64,000 nucleotides of DNA, taken from Cohnella sp. CFH 77786 (lineage in GTDB: Bacteria > Bacillota > Bacilli > Paenibacillales > Paenibacillaceae). The notes beneath the pieces are model-generated. The model was not told the origin of the DNA, did not search any database, and worked only from the letters and a program-made list of their open reading frames with translations. This document shows, in pieces, positions 25,454 through 34,072 of this stretch (its first letter is position 1; each line of letters opens with the position of its first letter). The stretch covers positions 62,001 to 126,000 of the forward strand of contig NZ_WJIB01000003.1 of NCBI RefSeq assembly GCF_019400745.1, given 5' to 3'. The position numbers and the translations under genes were made by a program.

Positions 25454-26320
25454 TTACATCAAATCCAACGAAATTTTATTCCCATTATAGCGAATGACAC
25501 CAGAGGGATCGTTACTATTATGCCGATCTTCTTTCGTTTCATTCGTTGACATGTCATAAACGTAATACTTATCTATTAGAGGATTGGGATCCTGTCCCGG
25601 GCTCTCCTGCCAATAAAAAATCTTCGTTTTATAAATGTTATAACCGTAATGGTAACCACCCGCATCATGGAGTGTAGCTACACGGCGGTCTTTTTTGGTT
25701 TGAAGATTATACACATGCAACTCGTACCACGCATTTTGTGGTACTTCTGTTGGTTTATAGGCAGTCGTATAAACCAACCATGATCCTGATGCATGTATAC
25801 CCATCACATAAGCGTACGATGTTACCGTGACAGGTTTCTTAGTAACCGATAAGGGTAGTGAAAAAAGTTTAACTGATTTCTGTACGGTCAAATGCTCCTC
25901 TGATTTTGGACTTAAATAAAACGTAATGGGCGTTATCGGATGAATGTTCAGTACGGAATCCTTGTCGGCCAATTGCGGCGCAGGCGTCCAAACGACTCCT
26001 CGATCGGTCATTGTAGCAAATATAAAATGTTTCTCAGCTACATCAGAATATGAAACGGAGTACGATTTTCCGTCTAAGCTAATCGTGTATTGCTTCTTTG
26101 TTTCGGGTGTTGTTGACACAACTTGATTGTCTGGATGATTGCTGTTTGAAAATGAATCCGTGTGATTGTCGTCCTTTGGTGTCGAAGCTTGACTGGGTGG
26201 CGTTTTTGATGGCGAAGATTGACTTGCGTTATCTTTCGATTGTTTTGCAGATGCACTGCATCCTACCAGCACTACCGCGGTAATGATTCCACATAGAAGA
26301 AGATAAAATTGTTTTTTCAC
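25454..26320 (-). CDS. Uncharacterised lipoprotein
   Basis: A 288-residue lipoprotein starting at a GTG (26320) behind AGAGGAG. The signal peptide ends VVLVGCSAS, where the cysteine would be lipidated. A polar Ser/Thr/Asn/Pro-rich linker follows to about residue 75. The rest has repeating beta-rich units (FIFATMTDRGVVWTPAP, ASGSWLVYTTAYKPTE, NAWYELHVYNLQTKKD, YKTKIFYWQESPG), suggesting a TolB-like or beta-propeller fold. The gene is clearly AT-richer than neighbours, which suggests horizontal origin. It is monocistronic and its function is unknown. Confidence 0.75.
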   Translation of the reverse strand: MKKQFYLLLCGIITAVVLVGCSASAKQSKDNASQSSPSKTPPSQASTPKDDNHTDSFSNSNHPDNQVVSTTPETKKQYTISLDGKSYSVSYSDVAEKHFIFATMTDRGVVWTPAPQLADKDSVLNIHPITPITFYLSPKSEEHLTVQKSVKLFSLPLSVTKKPVTVTSYAYVMGIHASGSWLVYTTAYKPTEVPQNAWYELHVYNLQTKKDRRVATLHDAGGYHYGYNIYKTKIFYWQESPGQDPNPLIDKYYVYDMSTNETKEDRHNSNDPSGVIRYNGNKISLDLM

Positions 26321-26865
26321 TTAAGTTTCTCCTCTTAAAAACTTGGTAAAGACTTATTGGATTTAATGTCACATTTAAAATCTATGCTTCCTTAACTAAC
26401 ACCACCTGACTATCGAAGTTTTATGACACTGGTGAAGTTCTCCTTTTCTTTCTTTCTCAAACATCTGCCACAATCTGGTCATATTCTTTTATAACTACTT
26501 CCTTTATCAAATGAATCTTCACAACGCCTCGTTTTTTATAGATTCACAAAATTGTTACTACTGAATCCGGATTTCTGCAGACGGATTCGGCATTGTGTGA
26601 ACGAACTTGATCAAAAAAATTAGCCAACGGGCCTTAAACGCGGGGAGGTTACTATTTGATAAATCCATTCACAAATCATGCCAGAATTGCGGTTCGGAAG
26701 TCCTCGCATATTTCCGGAGGACAAAGCGATGGCTCTCGTCTTTTTTGACGGAACGATCGATACGGATACGATCGATCCAGAGTAAGCGTCAAACCCAGCA
26801 CACCTTCGCCCCCAGCAATAGACGTGAGATAATCCTCCCAGAATCATATTCAAGGGAGGATTTTT
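26321..26865 (+). other. AT-rich intergenic region with one tiny possible ORF and a terminator
   Basis: No convincing gene. The only well-formed translation signal is an 18-codon ORF at 26729-26785 (begins MALVFFDGTID), preceded by GGAGGA with 8-base spacing. It may be a gene remnant. A hairpin with arms AATCCTCCC (26831-26839) and GGGAGGATT (26854-26862) plus a T-run ends the region. An ATG at 26868 behind that GGGAGG opens a short frame (MTREDVLKNLVGTPA) that soon overlaps the convergent pseudouridine synthase gene and looks truncated. Confidence 0.4.
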
Positions 26866-26925
26866 CATGACCAGAGAAGATGTCCTGAAGAATCTCGTCG
26901 GAACGCCCGCCAATTCACCAACGCC

Positions 26926-28005
26926 TTACCTCGATTCCGGTTCCTTGAACACGCTAAGGAACGATTTCGGAATGTCCGCCTTGAACCGCAGCGTCTCGCC
27001 CGTCGTCGGATGCACGAACGCCAGTACGCTGGCGTGAAGGCCGAGCCTGCCGATCGGCTTCGTGCGCGCGCCATATTTCTTGTCCCCGGCGATCGGGTGG
27101 CCCAGATCCTGCATGTGGACGCGGATCTGGTTTTTGCGGCCGGTTTCCAGCCGGATTTCCAGCAGCGAGTATTGACGGTTCGACCGCAGCAGCCGGTAGT
27201 GCGTCACCGCGTGCAGACCTTCGCCTTCGCGCGGGCTGGAGTACATTTTCATCGCGGCATTCTCCTTGAGCCACGATTCCACCTTCCCCTCGGGTTCCCG
27301 AACCTGGCCCTCCACCAAAGCCGTATACGTCCGTTCCGTAACGACGTCCTTCCAGTTGTCCTGCATCGCCTTCTGTACGCGTTCGCTGCGGGCGAACATC
27401 ATGACCCCGGACGTGTCGCGGTCGAGCCGATGCAGTACGAAGATCCGCTTACGGGGATCTGCTTTGCGTACATAATCGGTTAGCTGGCGGTACGCGGTCA
27501 GCTCCTTCTCTTCCTCTGTCGCCACGGACAGAAGCCCGGCCTCCTTGCGGATTACGATGACGTCCGCGTCCTCGTGCAGGATCGAGAGCCCGACAAATCG
27601 CACCGCCTCCGGCGGCCTGCCTTTCCGGATTTCCACCGTATCTCCCGGTTTAAGCGGATGGTTGAAGGCGGTGACGGTGATCCCGCCGACCGACACCTGC
27701 CCGCGGGACAGCATCGCCTTGACGGAGTTGCGACCTTGGCCCGGATGCTGGCTGAACAGGAAAGCCAGCAGCTCCGCCGGTTCCCGAACCGTGAAGGTAC
27801 GGGAGGCTGAGGGGCTGACCGGCTGTGCCGCCCGTGCAGGGGGGGACTTTCGAGCCGGAGTTCGGGCATCGTGTTGAAGCTTGTCGGGTCCTTGGCTGCG
27901 GCTCTGGATCTGATTCCGGCTTTGGTTCCGGCTCTCGCTGTGACCCTGGCTCTGTCTATGGGTCCGGCTTTGGTTCCGGCTCTGGCTTTGGTTTTGGCGT
28001 TTCAA
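26926..28005 (-). CDS. RluA/RluD-family RNA pseudouridine synthase
   Basis: A 359-residue enzyme that isomerises uridine to pseudouridine in rRNA or tRNA. Residues about 85-130 form an S4 RNA-binding domain (RNSVKAMLSRGQVSVGG), and the catalytic domain carries the hallmark HRLDRDTSGVMMF with its nucleophilic Asp, then ETGRKNQIRVHMQDLGHPI. The start is a TTG at 28005 behind GAGAGGAAG. The first 65 residues are unusual: a low-complexity run of Ser, Arg, Asn and Gln (repeats such as SRNQSR) followed by a Pro/Ala-rich linker, absent from typical family members. The exact target site is unknown. Confidence 0.87.
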   Translation of the reverse strand: MKRQNQSQSRNQSRTHRQSQGHSESRNQSRNQIQSRSQGPDKLQHDARTPARKSPPARAAQPVSPSASRTFTVREPAELLAFLFSQHPGQGRNSVKAMLSRGQVSVGGITVTAFNHPLKPGDTVEIRKGRPPEAVRFVGLSILHEDADVIVIRKEAGLLSVATEEEKELTAYRQLTDYVRKADPRKRIFVLHRLDRDTSGVMMFARSERVQKAMQDNWKDVVTERTYTALVEGQVREPEGKVESWLKENAAMKMYSSPREGEGLHAVTHYRLLRSNRQYSLLEIRLETGRKNQIRVHMQDLGHPIAGDKKYGARTKPIGRLGLHASVLAFVHPTTGETLRFKADIPKSFLSVFKEPESR

Positions 28006-28030
28006 GGGGGTAAACTTCCTCTCCTTCGTT

Positions 28031-29548
28031 TCAATTAAGCTGCGTCGAGTAATTCGCGTCGACCGCGTTTTTGATGAATTGCACGGCTTCCGCCCGCGTC
28101 AAGGTGTCCTTTCCCAAGTAACCTGCCACCGTGGCCGACGTTTTTCCTTTGGAGTAACCATGGTCCAGCATGAAGCGGATCGCGTCTTCTCCGGCCAACT
28201 GCTGTCCGGCTGCGGAAGCGAACAGCTCGGCCACCGCCGTGCGGTTGATCGGCTTGGACTGCAGCGACGTGTCCCGCAACCCTCGCAAGGCGTAGCCGTG
28301 TTCGGACGCATAGGCGTAATAAGCGTCGGACCAACGTTGGGTCGGCGTGATTTGCGCGCCGATGGCCACCGTGAACATTTTGAGGAATTCCGCTTCCGTT
28401 ACCGTGTTGCCCGGCCGGAAGGTGCCGTCCGGATAACCCGAAGCGATCTGGCGTTCCGCTGCCCAGTCGATCGTTTGGCTCGCCCAGTGACGGGCGGTGT
28501 CCGAAAATTTCACCGCCGGGTTCTTCGCGCTCATGAAGCTGACCGTGTAAAAGATGCTTTTCGCAGACCCTTCCAGGTCCTTCAATCCGTCGATTCTTAC
28601 CTCATAAACGTCGCCGGGTTTGTATTCGCCGACCCCGTCCGGCCGGAAAATGATGGCGGGACCCGTGCCGTAGCCGTTGTTTTCGACGTTGAAATAAATG
28701 CCGGATTCGGACACCGGATACCGTCCCGCCCCGAAGCGCCAGGTGCGGCCGTCGCGGGTCCTTTTGAGCACGACTTTGACCGAAGAATAGGACGGCTCGG
28801 CATACTCGTCCGGATTCACGCTTACGGACCAAGCGGTCGTGGGCTTGAACACTTCGACGGGAAAAGCGCCGCGGGCAGGATAAGGGATGTACTGATAGCC
28901 AACCGGCTCGGTGCGGCTTCGGTCGAACACTTGCAGCACGGAGTAACTGAACTCGTCTTTGCCTTTGGCAAGGCCCATCCCGGTATACTTCAGAGGAGGG
29001 TTCAGGATCCAGCGCCGGTGCCCCAGACGGTCCAGATTGCTCGTATCGGAGTCTTCCATGTAAGCCTCGATGGAAGAGAACAAGATATGATTATCATATC
29101 CAAAAGACGCGAAGATATTGGCGCTGGAAGTGGAAGCGTATCCCTGCTTGTAGAAATCGTCCGGCATGTCGGACGGCTGCGGGGGCTCATGTCCGAACTT
29201 GCCCTGGGAGGCGAGCAATACGGCGCCGTACGCCGCGCTCCGGTTTAATTCGCCGGTCGTGGCGACGTCGCTCGGGAGCCCGCTGATGTAACGGTAGAAA
29301 TTGAGGGCATTCAGCCCGTCCTGCAAATATTCCGCTTTCAAGGTGCCTGGAGCATAGGGAGCGGATACGGAAGGGGCGACGGCGAACGGTCGGCTGAAGT
29401 CGGATTTCGGATTCATGTGGGAACGCCACATGGCGGCGACTTCCAGGGCGGTTCGGACCGGGAGGCCGGTATCCGTCTCGGCCGCAGATTCGGCATGGAC
29501 GGAGGGCACTTCGGGCAGGGCAGCGGCTAGCGACAGCAACAATGCCAT
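28031..29548 (-). CDS. Secreted CAP-domain protein with C-terminal SLH repeats
   Basis: A surface protein of about 505 residues. After a signal peptide ending SVHAESA comes a CAP/SCP-like domain (ALNFYRYISGLPSD, NRSAAYGAVLLASQGKFGHEP, SSANIFASFGYDNH, LDRLGHRRWILNPPLKYTGMG). A beta-rich middle section follows, then S-layer homology repeats (FSDTARHWASQTIDWAAERQ, IASGYPDGTFRPGNTVTEAE and two weaker copies) that would bind cell-wall polymer. The ATG at 29548 has no ribosome-binding site, and its signal peptide would lack basic residues. The frame continues upstream to an ATT at 29578 that would add IRPFLAKSVL, with AAAGG 11 bases before it. The true start is uncertain. Confidence 0.8.
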   Translation of the reverse strand: MALLLSLAAALPEVPSVHAESAAETDTGLPVRTALEVAAMWRSHMNPKSDFSRPFAVAPSVSAPYAPGTLKAEYLQDGLNALNFYRYISGLPSDVATTGELNRSAAYGAVLLASQGKFGHEPPQPSDMPDDFYKQGYASTSSANIFASFGYDNHILFSSIEAYMEDSDTSNLDRLGHRRWILNPPLKYTGMGLAKGKDEFSYSVLQVFDRSRTEPVGYQYIPYPARGAFPVEVFKPTTAWSVSVNPDEYAEPSYSSVKVVLKRTRDGRTWRFGAGRYPVSESGIYFNVENNGYGTGPAIIFRPDGVGEYKPGDVYEVRIDGLKDLEGSAKSIFYTVSFMSAKNPAVKFSDTARHWASQTIDWAAERQIASGYPDGTFRPGNTVTEAEFLKMFTVAIGAQITPTQRWSDAYYAYASEHGYALRGLRDTSLQSKPINRTAVAELFASAAGQQLAGEDAIRFMLDHGYSKGKTSATVAGYLGKDTLTRAEAVQFIKNAVDANYSTQLN

Positions 29549-29663
29549 GAGGACTGATTTTGCGAGAAACGGTCGAATCGGAGCTCACGCCTTTCCATCA
29601 AATCTACTCTATCACCAATATTGTCCTCTATTAAACCTGACAGGTCCATAGTTTCTTTGTCCG

Positions 29664-29712
29664 TTGACGATTAAAAATGTTTTATGTATAGTGTGTATAA
29701 ACACATACACAC
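29664..29712 (+). promoter_or_regulatory. Promoter with YtrA-type operator
   Basis: TTGACG (29664-29669) and TATAGT (29687-29692) are 17 bases apart. The palindrome TGTGTATAAACACA (29692-29705) overlaps the end of the -10 box and the expected transcription start, and ACACAC continues to 29712. The site suits the YtrA-like GntR regulator encoded in the same operon (30544), implying autoregulation. Confidence 0.7.
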
Positions 29713-29764
29713 TTGAACGGTTTCGCTTCGTCAATCGTTTAACCGGCAGGAGGAGGCCTAAGCG

Positions 29765-30490
29765 ATGTCCGATTGGAAAACCGCGTGGAGGATGGCCCGG
29801 TTCGGGTGGAGACGGGAATGGCCGGGCATGGTCTTCACTTTGTTGTTCGCCCTCTATATCGGTTGGATCGTAGGGTTTACGTTGTATGCACTACTTCGGG
29901 AGCGGGCAAGCTTTTCGATGATGCACGCCGTCGTGGATTGGATGTACCTCATGATGTTCCCGGCGTTCGGGCTGCTCATGAACCGGACCGCTTTCGCGAT
30001 CAGCCGCGACGACGTCTACACAAGGAAGCTTGCGCACTGGCGGACGATGCCGATTCCGCCGGAGACGATCGTGAAAGCCAGGATGCTGAACGCGCTGCTG
30101 CTCGTCCCGGCGATCGGCCTCGCTTTTCTCCTGCTGCAATACTTCATTTCCTCCACTCTCAGGGACCAGTTGACGATCATGGCATGGCTGGCGGTCGGAT
30201 TCATATGGATATGCTACGCGCTCGGGATGAATGCCTTCCTGATCTGGATGGAGCTGGGGTGCAGCGGGAAACGCTACGTTTGGTTATACTGGGCGCTCAT
30301 GGGCGTATGCATGATCGTGTCCGCGGGACTTGCGTTCGGAGGCGTTCATCTGGTCCGGGGAACGATCGGCGAGATCAAGACTGGGCATTACTATTGGTTG
30401 CCGGTCAGTCTTCTCTTCGCGGTGTCGGCCTTGTATGCCGGGTACCGTCTTACCCTTCAGAGGCTGCACCTTCGGCCATACAATCTTTAA
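29765..30490 (+). CDS. Polytopic membrane protein of a YtrA-type ABC operon
   Basis: A 241-residue protein with about six hydrophobic segments and an ABC-2-like layout. It is first in an operon with a GntR/YtrA regulator and an ABC ATPase, so it is probably the membrane subunit of that transporter. Notable parts are a cytoplasmic segment after the second helix pair (ISRDDVYTRKLAHWRTMPIP) and a final helix followed by YRLTLQRLHLRPYNL. The ATG at 29765 follows AGGAGGAGG. I recognise no named family; the export role is inferred from gene order. Confidence 0.7.
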   Translation: MSDWKTAWRMARFGWRREWPGMVFTLLFALYIGWIVGFTLYALLRERASFSMMHAVVDWMYLMMFPAFGLLMNRTAFAISRDDVYTRKLAHWRTMPIPPETIVKARMLNALLLVPAIGLAFLLLQYFISSTLRDQLTIMAWLAVGFIWICYALGMNAFLIWMELGCSGKRYVWLYWALMGVCMIVSAGLAFGGVHLVRGTIGEIKTGHYYWLPVSLLFAVSALYAGYRLTLQRLHLRPYNL

Positions 30491-30543
30491 CGTCTCGAAC
30501 CGCATGCCCCGGATGCATGCGGTTCAGGGAAGGAGGTGGTCCC

Positions 30544-30954
30544 GTGTGGCTGCCGATCAAAATTGACGAACAGCGTCCGGAGCCGCTGTACCACCAAATC
30601 GAGGTGCAGCTTCGCGGGTTGATTCTCGGCGGACAACTTCGGGAGGGGACCGCGCTTCCCTCCATCCGAGAGTTGGCCGTATCTCTCAAATGCAGCGCGA
30701 TCACGATCCGGCGGGTGTATCAGGATCTGGAGGCGGAGGGGCTCATCCGCACCCGGCAGGGAGCCGGAACGTTCGTGGCCGGCGTCGACCTGACCGATCG
30801 GGAACAGCACCGGCTCAGGCGCGCATCCGAGGAGCTGGAGCGGGCGGTCGATGCGGGCCTGCAGCTGCAGTGTACGATAGAAGAGCTCGAGGGGCTGTTC
30901 CGGGACATCGTCCGGACCAAATCGGAGAACAAGGGGGACTCTCCTGATGGATAG
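30544..30954 (+). CDS. GntR-family regulator, YtrA subfamily
   Basis: A 136-residue regulator with the short YtrA layout: an N-terminal winged helix (PLYHQIEVQLRGLILGGQLR, LPSIRELAVSLKCSAITIRR, EAEGLIRTRQGAGTFVAG) and a small C-terminal helical dimerisation part, without a large effector domain. The start is GTG 30544 behind AAGGAGGTGG. It overlaps the following ATPase gene by eight bases. YtrA-type repressors control their own ABC transporter operons, often induced by cell-wall-active compounds; the palindrome at 29692-29705 is its likely site. Confidence 0.87.
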   Translation: MWLPIKIDEQRPEPLYHQIEVQLRGLILGGQLREGTALPSIRELAVSLKCSAITIRRVYQDLEAEGLIRTRQGAGTFVAGVDLTDREQHRLRRASEELERAVDAGLQLQCTIEELEGLFRDIVRTKSENKGDSPDG

Positions 30955-31879
30955 ACAAGAACAACCCGCGATCCGGCTGGACGGCGTGAAGGCCGGAAGG
31001 GAGGGGTTCCGGCTCGGGCCGCTTCACGCCGAGATCCCCCGGGGCTGGGTGACGGCCGTCGTGGGGGCGAACGGGTCGGGCAAAAGCACGCTGTTCCGCA
31101 CGCTGCTCGGCTTGGAGCCGGTCACCGACGGGCGGCTGGAGGTATTGGGCACACCGGTGGTGCCGCACGGCGACGAAAGCTATAAAGCGAGAATCGGCTT
31201 CGTCGCGGAAAGCCCGAATGCTCATGAGAATCCAATGACGGTGGCTGAGAAAGCGGAGTTTGCCTCGTACTGGTATCCGGGATGGGACTGGCAGCGATAC
31301 CGCCGCCTCGCGGCGAGGTTCGGCGTGGATGAGGGCGCCAAGCTCAAGAAGCTGTCCAAGGGAACGCGCAGAAAGGCGGAGCTGGCGATCGCGATGGCCC
31401 ACGATCCGGACCTGCTGATTCTCGACGAGCCTTCTTCAGGTTTGGATCCTTTCATTTGGAAAATATGGATGGAAGAGTTGCAGAGTTACTTGGAGAACGG
31501 GGACAAAACGCTGCTGCTGGCCACCCACGTGACGGAGGAAGTCAAACGGCTCGCGGATAACGTCCTATTCCTGCACCAGGGGCGATGCCTCGGCTTGTAC
31601 GAGAAGGACTTGCTGTTCGACGCCTGGCGTTCGCTGCTCGTCCGGGAGACATCCCCCGGAGCCGATGCCGGCAAGCTGCGGGGGGTTCCCGGGTTTTGCC
31701 AGATGGAGAGCGCCGGTCCGGGTCTGTACCGGATCGAGGTGGAGTTTGCGGCCGGCGGCGGGCTGGAAGCGTACTTGCAGGCTTGCGGATTCCAGGTGCT
31801 GGAGAGCCGGCGCCTGGAACTGGAAGATATTCTAGGCTGTCTGATTCAAAAGGAGGAAGCGAACGTTGAACCCGCTTAA
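30947..31879 (+). CDS. ABC transporter ATPase (YtrB-like)
   Basis: A 310-residue ATPase with Walker A GANGSGKST, signature LSKGTRRKAELAIAMA, Walker B LLILDEPSSGLD and switch histidine in LLLATHVTEEV. A C-terminal extension of about 90 residues follows the nucleotide-binding domain, as in YtrB/YxlF-type exporters. It overlaps the regulator gene by eight bases upstream and the next ATPase gene by 14 bases downstream, so the whole block 29765-34017 is probably one transcript. It likely partners the membrane protein at 29765. Confidence 0.85.
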   Translation: MDRQEQPAIRLDGVKAGREGFRLGPLHAEIPRGWVTAVVGANGSGKSTLFRTLLGLEPVTDGRLEVLGTPVVPHGDESYKARIGFVAESPNAHENPMTVAEKAEFASYWYPGWDWQRYRRLAARFGVDEGAKLKKLSKGTRRKAELAIAMAHDPDLLILDEPSSGLDPFIWKIWMEELQSYLENGDKTLLLATHVTEEVKRLADNVLFLHQGRCLGLYEKDLLFDAWRSLLVRETSPGADAGKLRGVPGFCQMESAGPGLYRIEVEFAAGGGLEAYLQACGFQVLESRRLELEDILGCLIQKEEANVEPA

Positions 31880-32768
31880 AGTGGAACGCGTCGTCAAGCA
31901 ATACGGCGACAAAACGGCCGTGAACGGCCTCAGCTTCGAAGTGTCCGAAGGCGAAATCTACGGGCTTCTCGGCGCGAACGGCGCAGGCAAAACGACGACG
32001 ATGCGCATGGTGCTCGGACTCATTTTCCCCGACGGCGGGGACATCCGATACTTCGGCAAGCCCTACAGCAAAGAGCAATTGAGCATGCTCGGTTACCTGC
32101 CTGAGGAAAGAGGCATGTATCCGAAGATCAAGGTGAGCGACCAGATTGTCTACCTGGCCCAGCTTCGCGGCATGTCACGCAAAGACGCGGAAGCGAATTT
32201 GCGGAAGTGGCTCGACAAATTCCAGGTGCCGGAGTATTACGACAAGAAGGTCGAAGAGCTGTCCAAAGGCAACCAGCAGAAAATCCAATTTATCGCCGCA
32301 GTCATTCATAACCCTCGCATCGTTATTTTGGACGAAGCTTTCAGCGGTCTGGATCCGGTCAACGTCGAGCTGCTGAAGACGACGGTCAAGGAGCTTCGCG
32401 ACAACGGCACGAGCATCGTGTTCTCTACGCACCGGATGGAGCATGTCGAAGAGCTGTGCCGCAACATCACGATCATGCATAAGTCGAATCCGGTCCTGCA
32501 GGGGCCGATCCGGGAGATCAAGAAGAAGTTCCCGCAGGAGCGGGTGATCCTCTCGGCGGACGCACCGATTTCGGGTCTCGAGACCGTCCCGGGAGTCGTC
32601 TCGGTCGTTCGCCACGAGCACGGATACGAGCTGAAGGTGCGCGAGCCCGAGACGGCGCAGGCGGTGTTGCGGCACGCGCTCGCCCAAGGCCCCGTCCGCC
32701 GGTTCGAGCTGATGGAGCCGACGCTGAACGAGATTTTCATCAAAACGGTAGGTGAAAACCATGAATAA
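31866..32768 (+). CDS. ABC transporter ATPase (NatA/YhaQ-like)
   Basis: A 300-residue ATPase beginning at TTG 31866 behind AAGGAGG. It has Walker A GANGAGKTT, signature LSKGNQQKIQFIAAVI, and a Walker B reading VILDEAFSGLD, with Ala where most ABC proteins have Pro, as in YhaQ/NatA-type proteins. A C-terminal accessory domain of about 80 residues follows. It overlaps the permease gene at 32761 by eight bases. NatAB/YhaQP systems export sodium or unknown substrates, so the cargo is not assigned. Confidence 0.87.
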   Translation: MNPLKVERVVKQYGDKTAVNGLSFEVSEGEIYGLLGANGAGKTTTMRMVLGLIFPDGGDIRYFGKPYSKEQLSMLGYLPEERGMYPKIKVSDQIVYLAQLRGMSRKDAEANLRKWLDKFQVPEYYDKKVEELSKGNQQKIQFIAAVIHNPRIVILDEAFSGLDPVNVELLKTTVKELRDNGTSIVFSTHRMEHVEELCRNITIMHKSNPVLQGPIREIKKKFPQERVILSADAPISGLETVPGVVSVVRHEHGYELKVREPETAQAVLRHALAQGPVRRFELMEPTLNEIFIKTVGENHE

Positions 32769-34017
32769 ACTGGGGACCGTCATTGCGTTCACGATGCGGA
32801 ACAAGATGCGCAGCAAAGCCTTCCTGATTTCGACGCTCGTGCTGATCTTGCTGGTTGTCATAGGCGGAAATGTGCCTTATCTGATCAATAAATTCGGCGG
32901 CGACAAAACGCGGAGCGTAGGGTATGTGGAAGGGCAATATCCGGAAATCGTTCAAGGATTGAGGACTCTTTACGCCAAGCAGGAAAAACCGGACGTGAAG
33001 CTCGAAAACGGGGCCTCGGACGAGAAACAGCTCAAAGCATGGGTCGAGGACGGCACGATCTCCGGATACTTGACGTTCACTGACAATCCGGCCATCGGAT
33101 TTCCGTCCGCCATCTATCATTCCAAAAGCGCGTTGGGCTCCGATACTTCGCAATCCTTGCAAATCGCGCTGCAAGAAATCAAAAACGATTTCGTCCTGAA
33201 GGACGCAAAATTATCCGATGAACAGAAATCGAGGCTGAATGCCCCGATTGCGTTCCAGAACGAGCAAGTGACCGACGGATCGGGCAAAACCGCCGAAGAG
33301 CAAGGCACTGCAATCGGCCTCACCTATGTGATCGTGATCCTGTTGTTCATGAGCGTCATGATCTCCGGGCAACTGATCGCCACCGAGATCACGGCCGAGA
33401 AAAGCTCGCGAGTCATGGAAATCATCGTGACCAGCGTCTCACCGCTCGCGCAGATGTTCGGCAAGGTGATCGGCACGTTCGTCGTGGCCATCCTCCAGAT
33501 CGCGGGGATCGTCGGAGCGCTCGTCATCAACCTGAACCTGCCGCATAACGCGGACGCGCTTCAGGGCTTCGGCATCCGGCTGGATACGGTCGATCCCGCC
33601 ATGATCGTGTACACGGTGGTGTTCTTTCTGACCGGCTTCTTCCTGTACGCGATGATGTTCGCCGCCGTCGGCTCCATCGTCAGCCGAACCGAGGACCTCG
33701 GCCAGGCGGTGCTGCCGATTACGATGCTGACGATCGTCGGCTTCTACGTCGCGATGTTCGGCCTCACGCATCCCGACAGCCCGCTCATCGTCGTCTGCTC
33801 GTTCATCCCGTTCTTCTCGCCGTTCCTCATGGTGCTGCGGGTCGGACTCGCCGAGCCCGGCTGGTGGGAGATCGCGCTGTCCATCGGCATCTTGCTCGTC
33901 TCGATCCTCGTGCTCGGATGGCTGTCGGCCAAGATCTACCGCACCGGCGTCCTCATGTACGGCAAGCGCCCTTCGGTGAAGGAGCTCGTGAAGGCGATGA
34001 AGGCTTATAAGGTTTGA
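32761..34017 (+). CDS. ABC-2 family exporter permease (NatB/YhaP-like)
   Basis: A 418-residue permease. One N-terminal helix (residues about 18-38) is followed by a large extracytoplasmic domain to about residue 195. Then come five helices, including IGLTYVIVILLFMSVMISGQ and the motif TAEKSSRVMEIIVTSVSP that marks NatB/YhaP proteins. The ATG at 32761 follows AGGTG by six bases and lies within the end of the ATPase gene. It closes the operon before a strong terminator. Confidence 0.87.
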   Translation: MNKLGTVIAFTMRNKMRSKAFLISTLVLILLVVIGGNVPYLINKFGGDKTRSVGYVEGQYPEIVQGLRTLYAKQEKPDVKLENGASDEKQLKAWVEDGTISGYLTFTDNPAIGFPSAIYHSKSALGSDTSQSLQIALQEIKNDFVLKDAKLSDEQKSRLNAPIAFQNEQVTDGSGKTAEEQGTAIGLTYVIVILLFMSVMISGQLIATEITAEKSSRVMEIIVTSVSPLAQMFGKVIGTFVVAILQIAGIVGALVINLNLPHNADALQGFGIRLDTVDPAMIVYTVVFFLTGFFLYAMMFAAVGSIVSRTEDLGQAVLPITMLTIVGFYVAMFGLTHPDSPLIVVCSFIPFFSPFLMVLRVGLAEPGWWEIALSIGILLVSILVLGWLSAKIYRTGVLMYGKRPSVKELVKAMKAYKV

Positions 34018-34031
34018 ATTCGATCCATGAG

Positions 34032-34072
34032 AACCAGTTAGATCAATCCCTTTGATCTGACTGGTTTTTTTG
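34032..34072. terminator. Terminator shared by convergent genes
   Basis: Arms AACCAGTTAGATCAA (34032-34046) and TTGATCTGACTGGTT (34052-34066) pair with one mismatch, followed by seven T residues. The stop codon of the minus-strand gene ending at 34043 lies inside the stem, so the last codons of that gene are terminator sequence. Confidence 0.9.

Noticed and set aside
26607..26870. 87-codon plus-strand frame in the AT-rich gap
   Set aside because: No ribosome-binding site, no protein-like pattern, and it runs through the terminator at 26831-26865.
28079..29248. A 389-codon plus-strand frame opposite the CAP/SLH gene
   Set aside because: Antisense frame with no ribosome-binding site. The minus-strand gene has recognisable domains.
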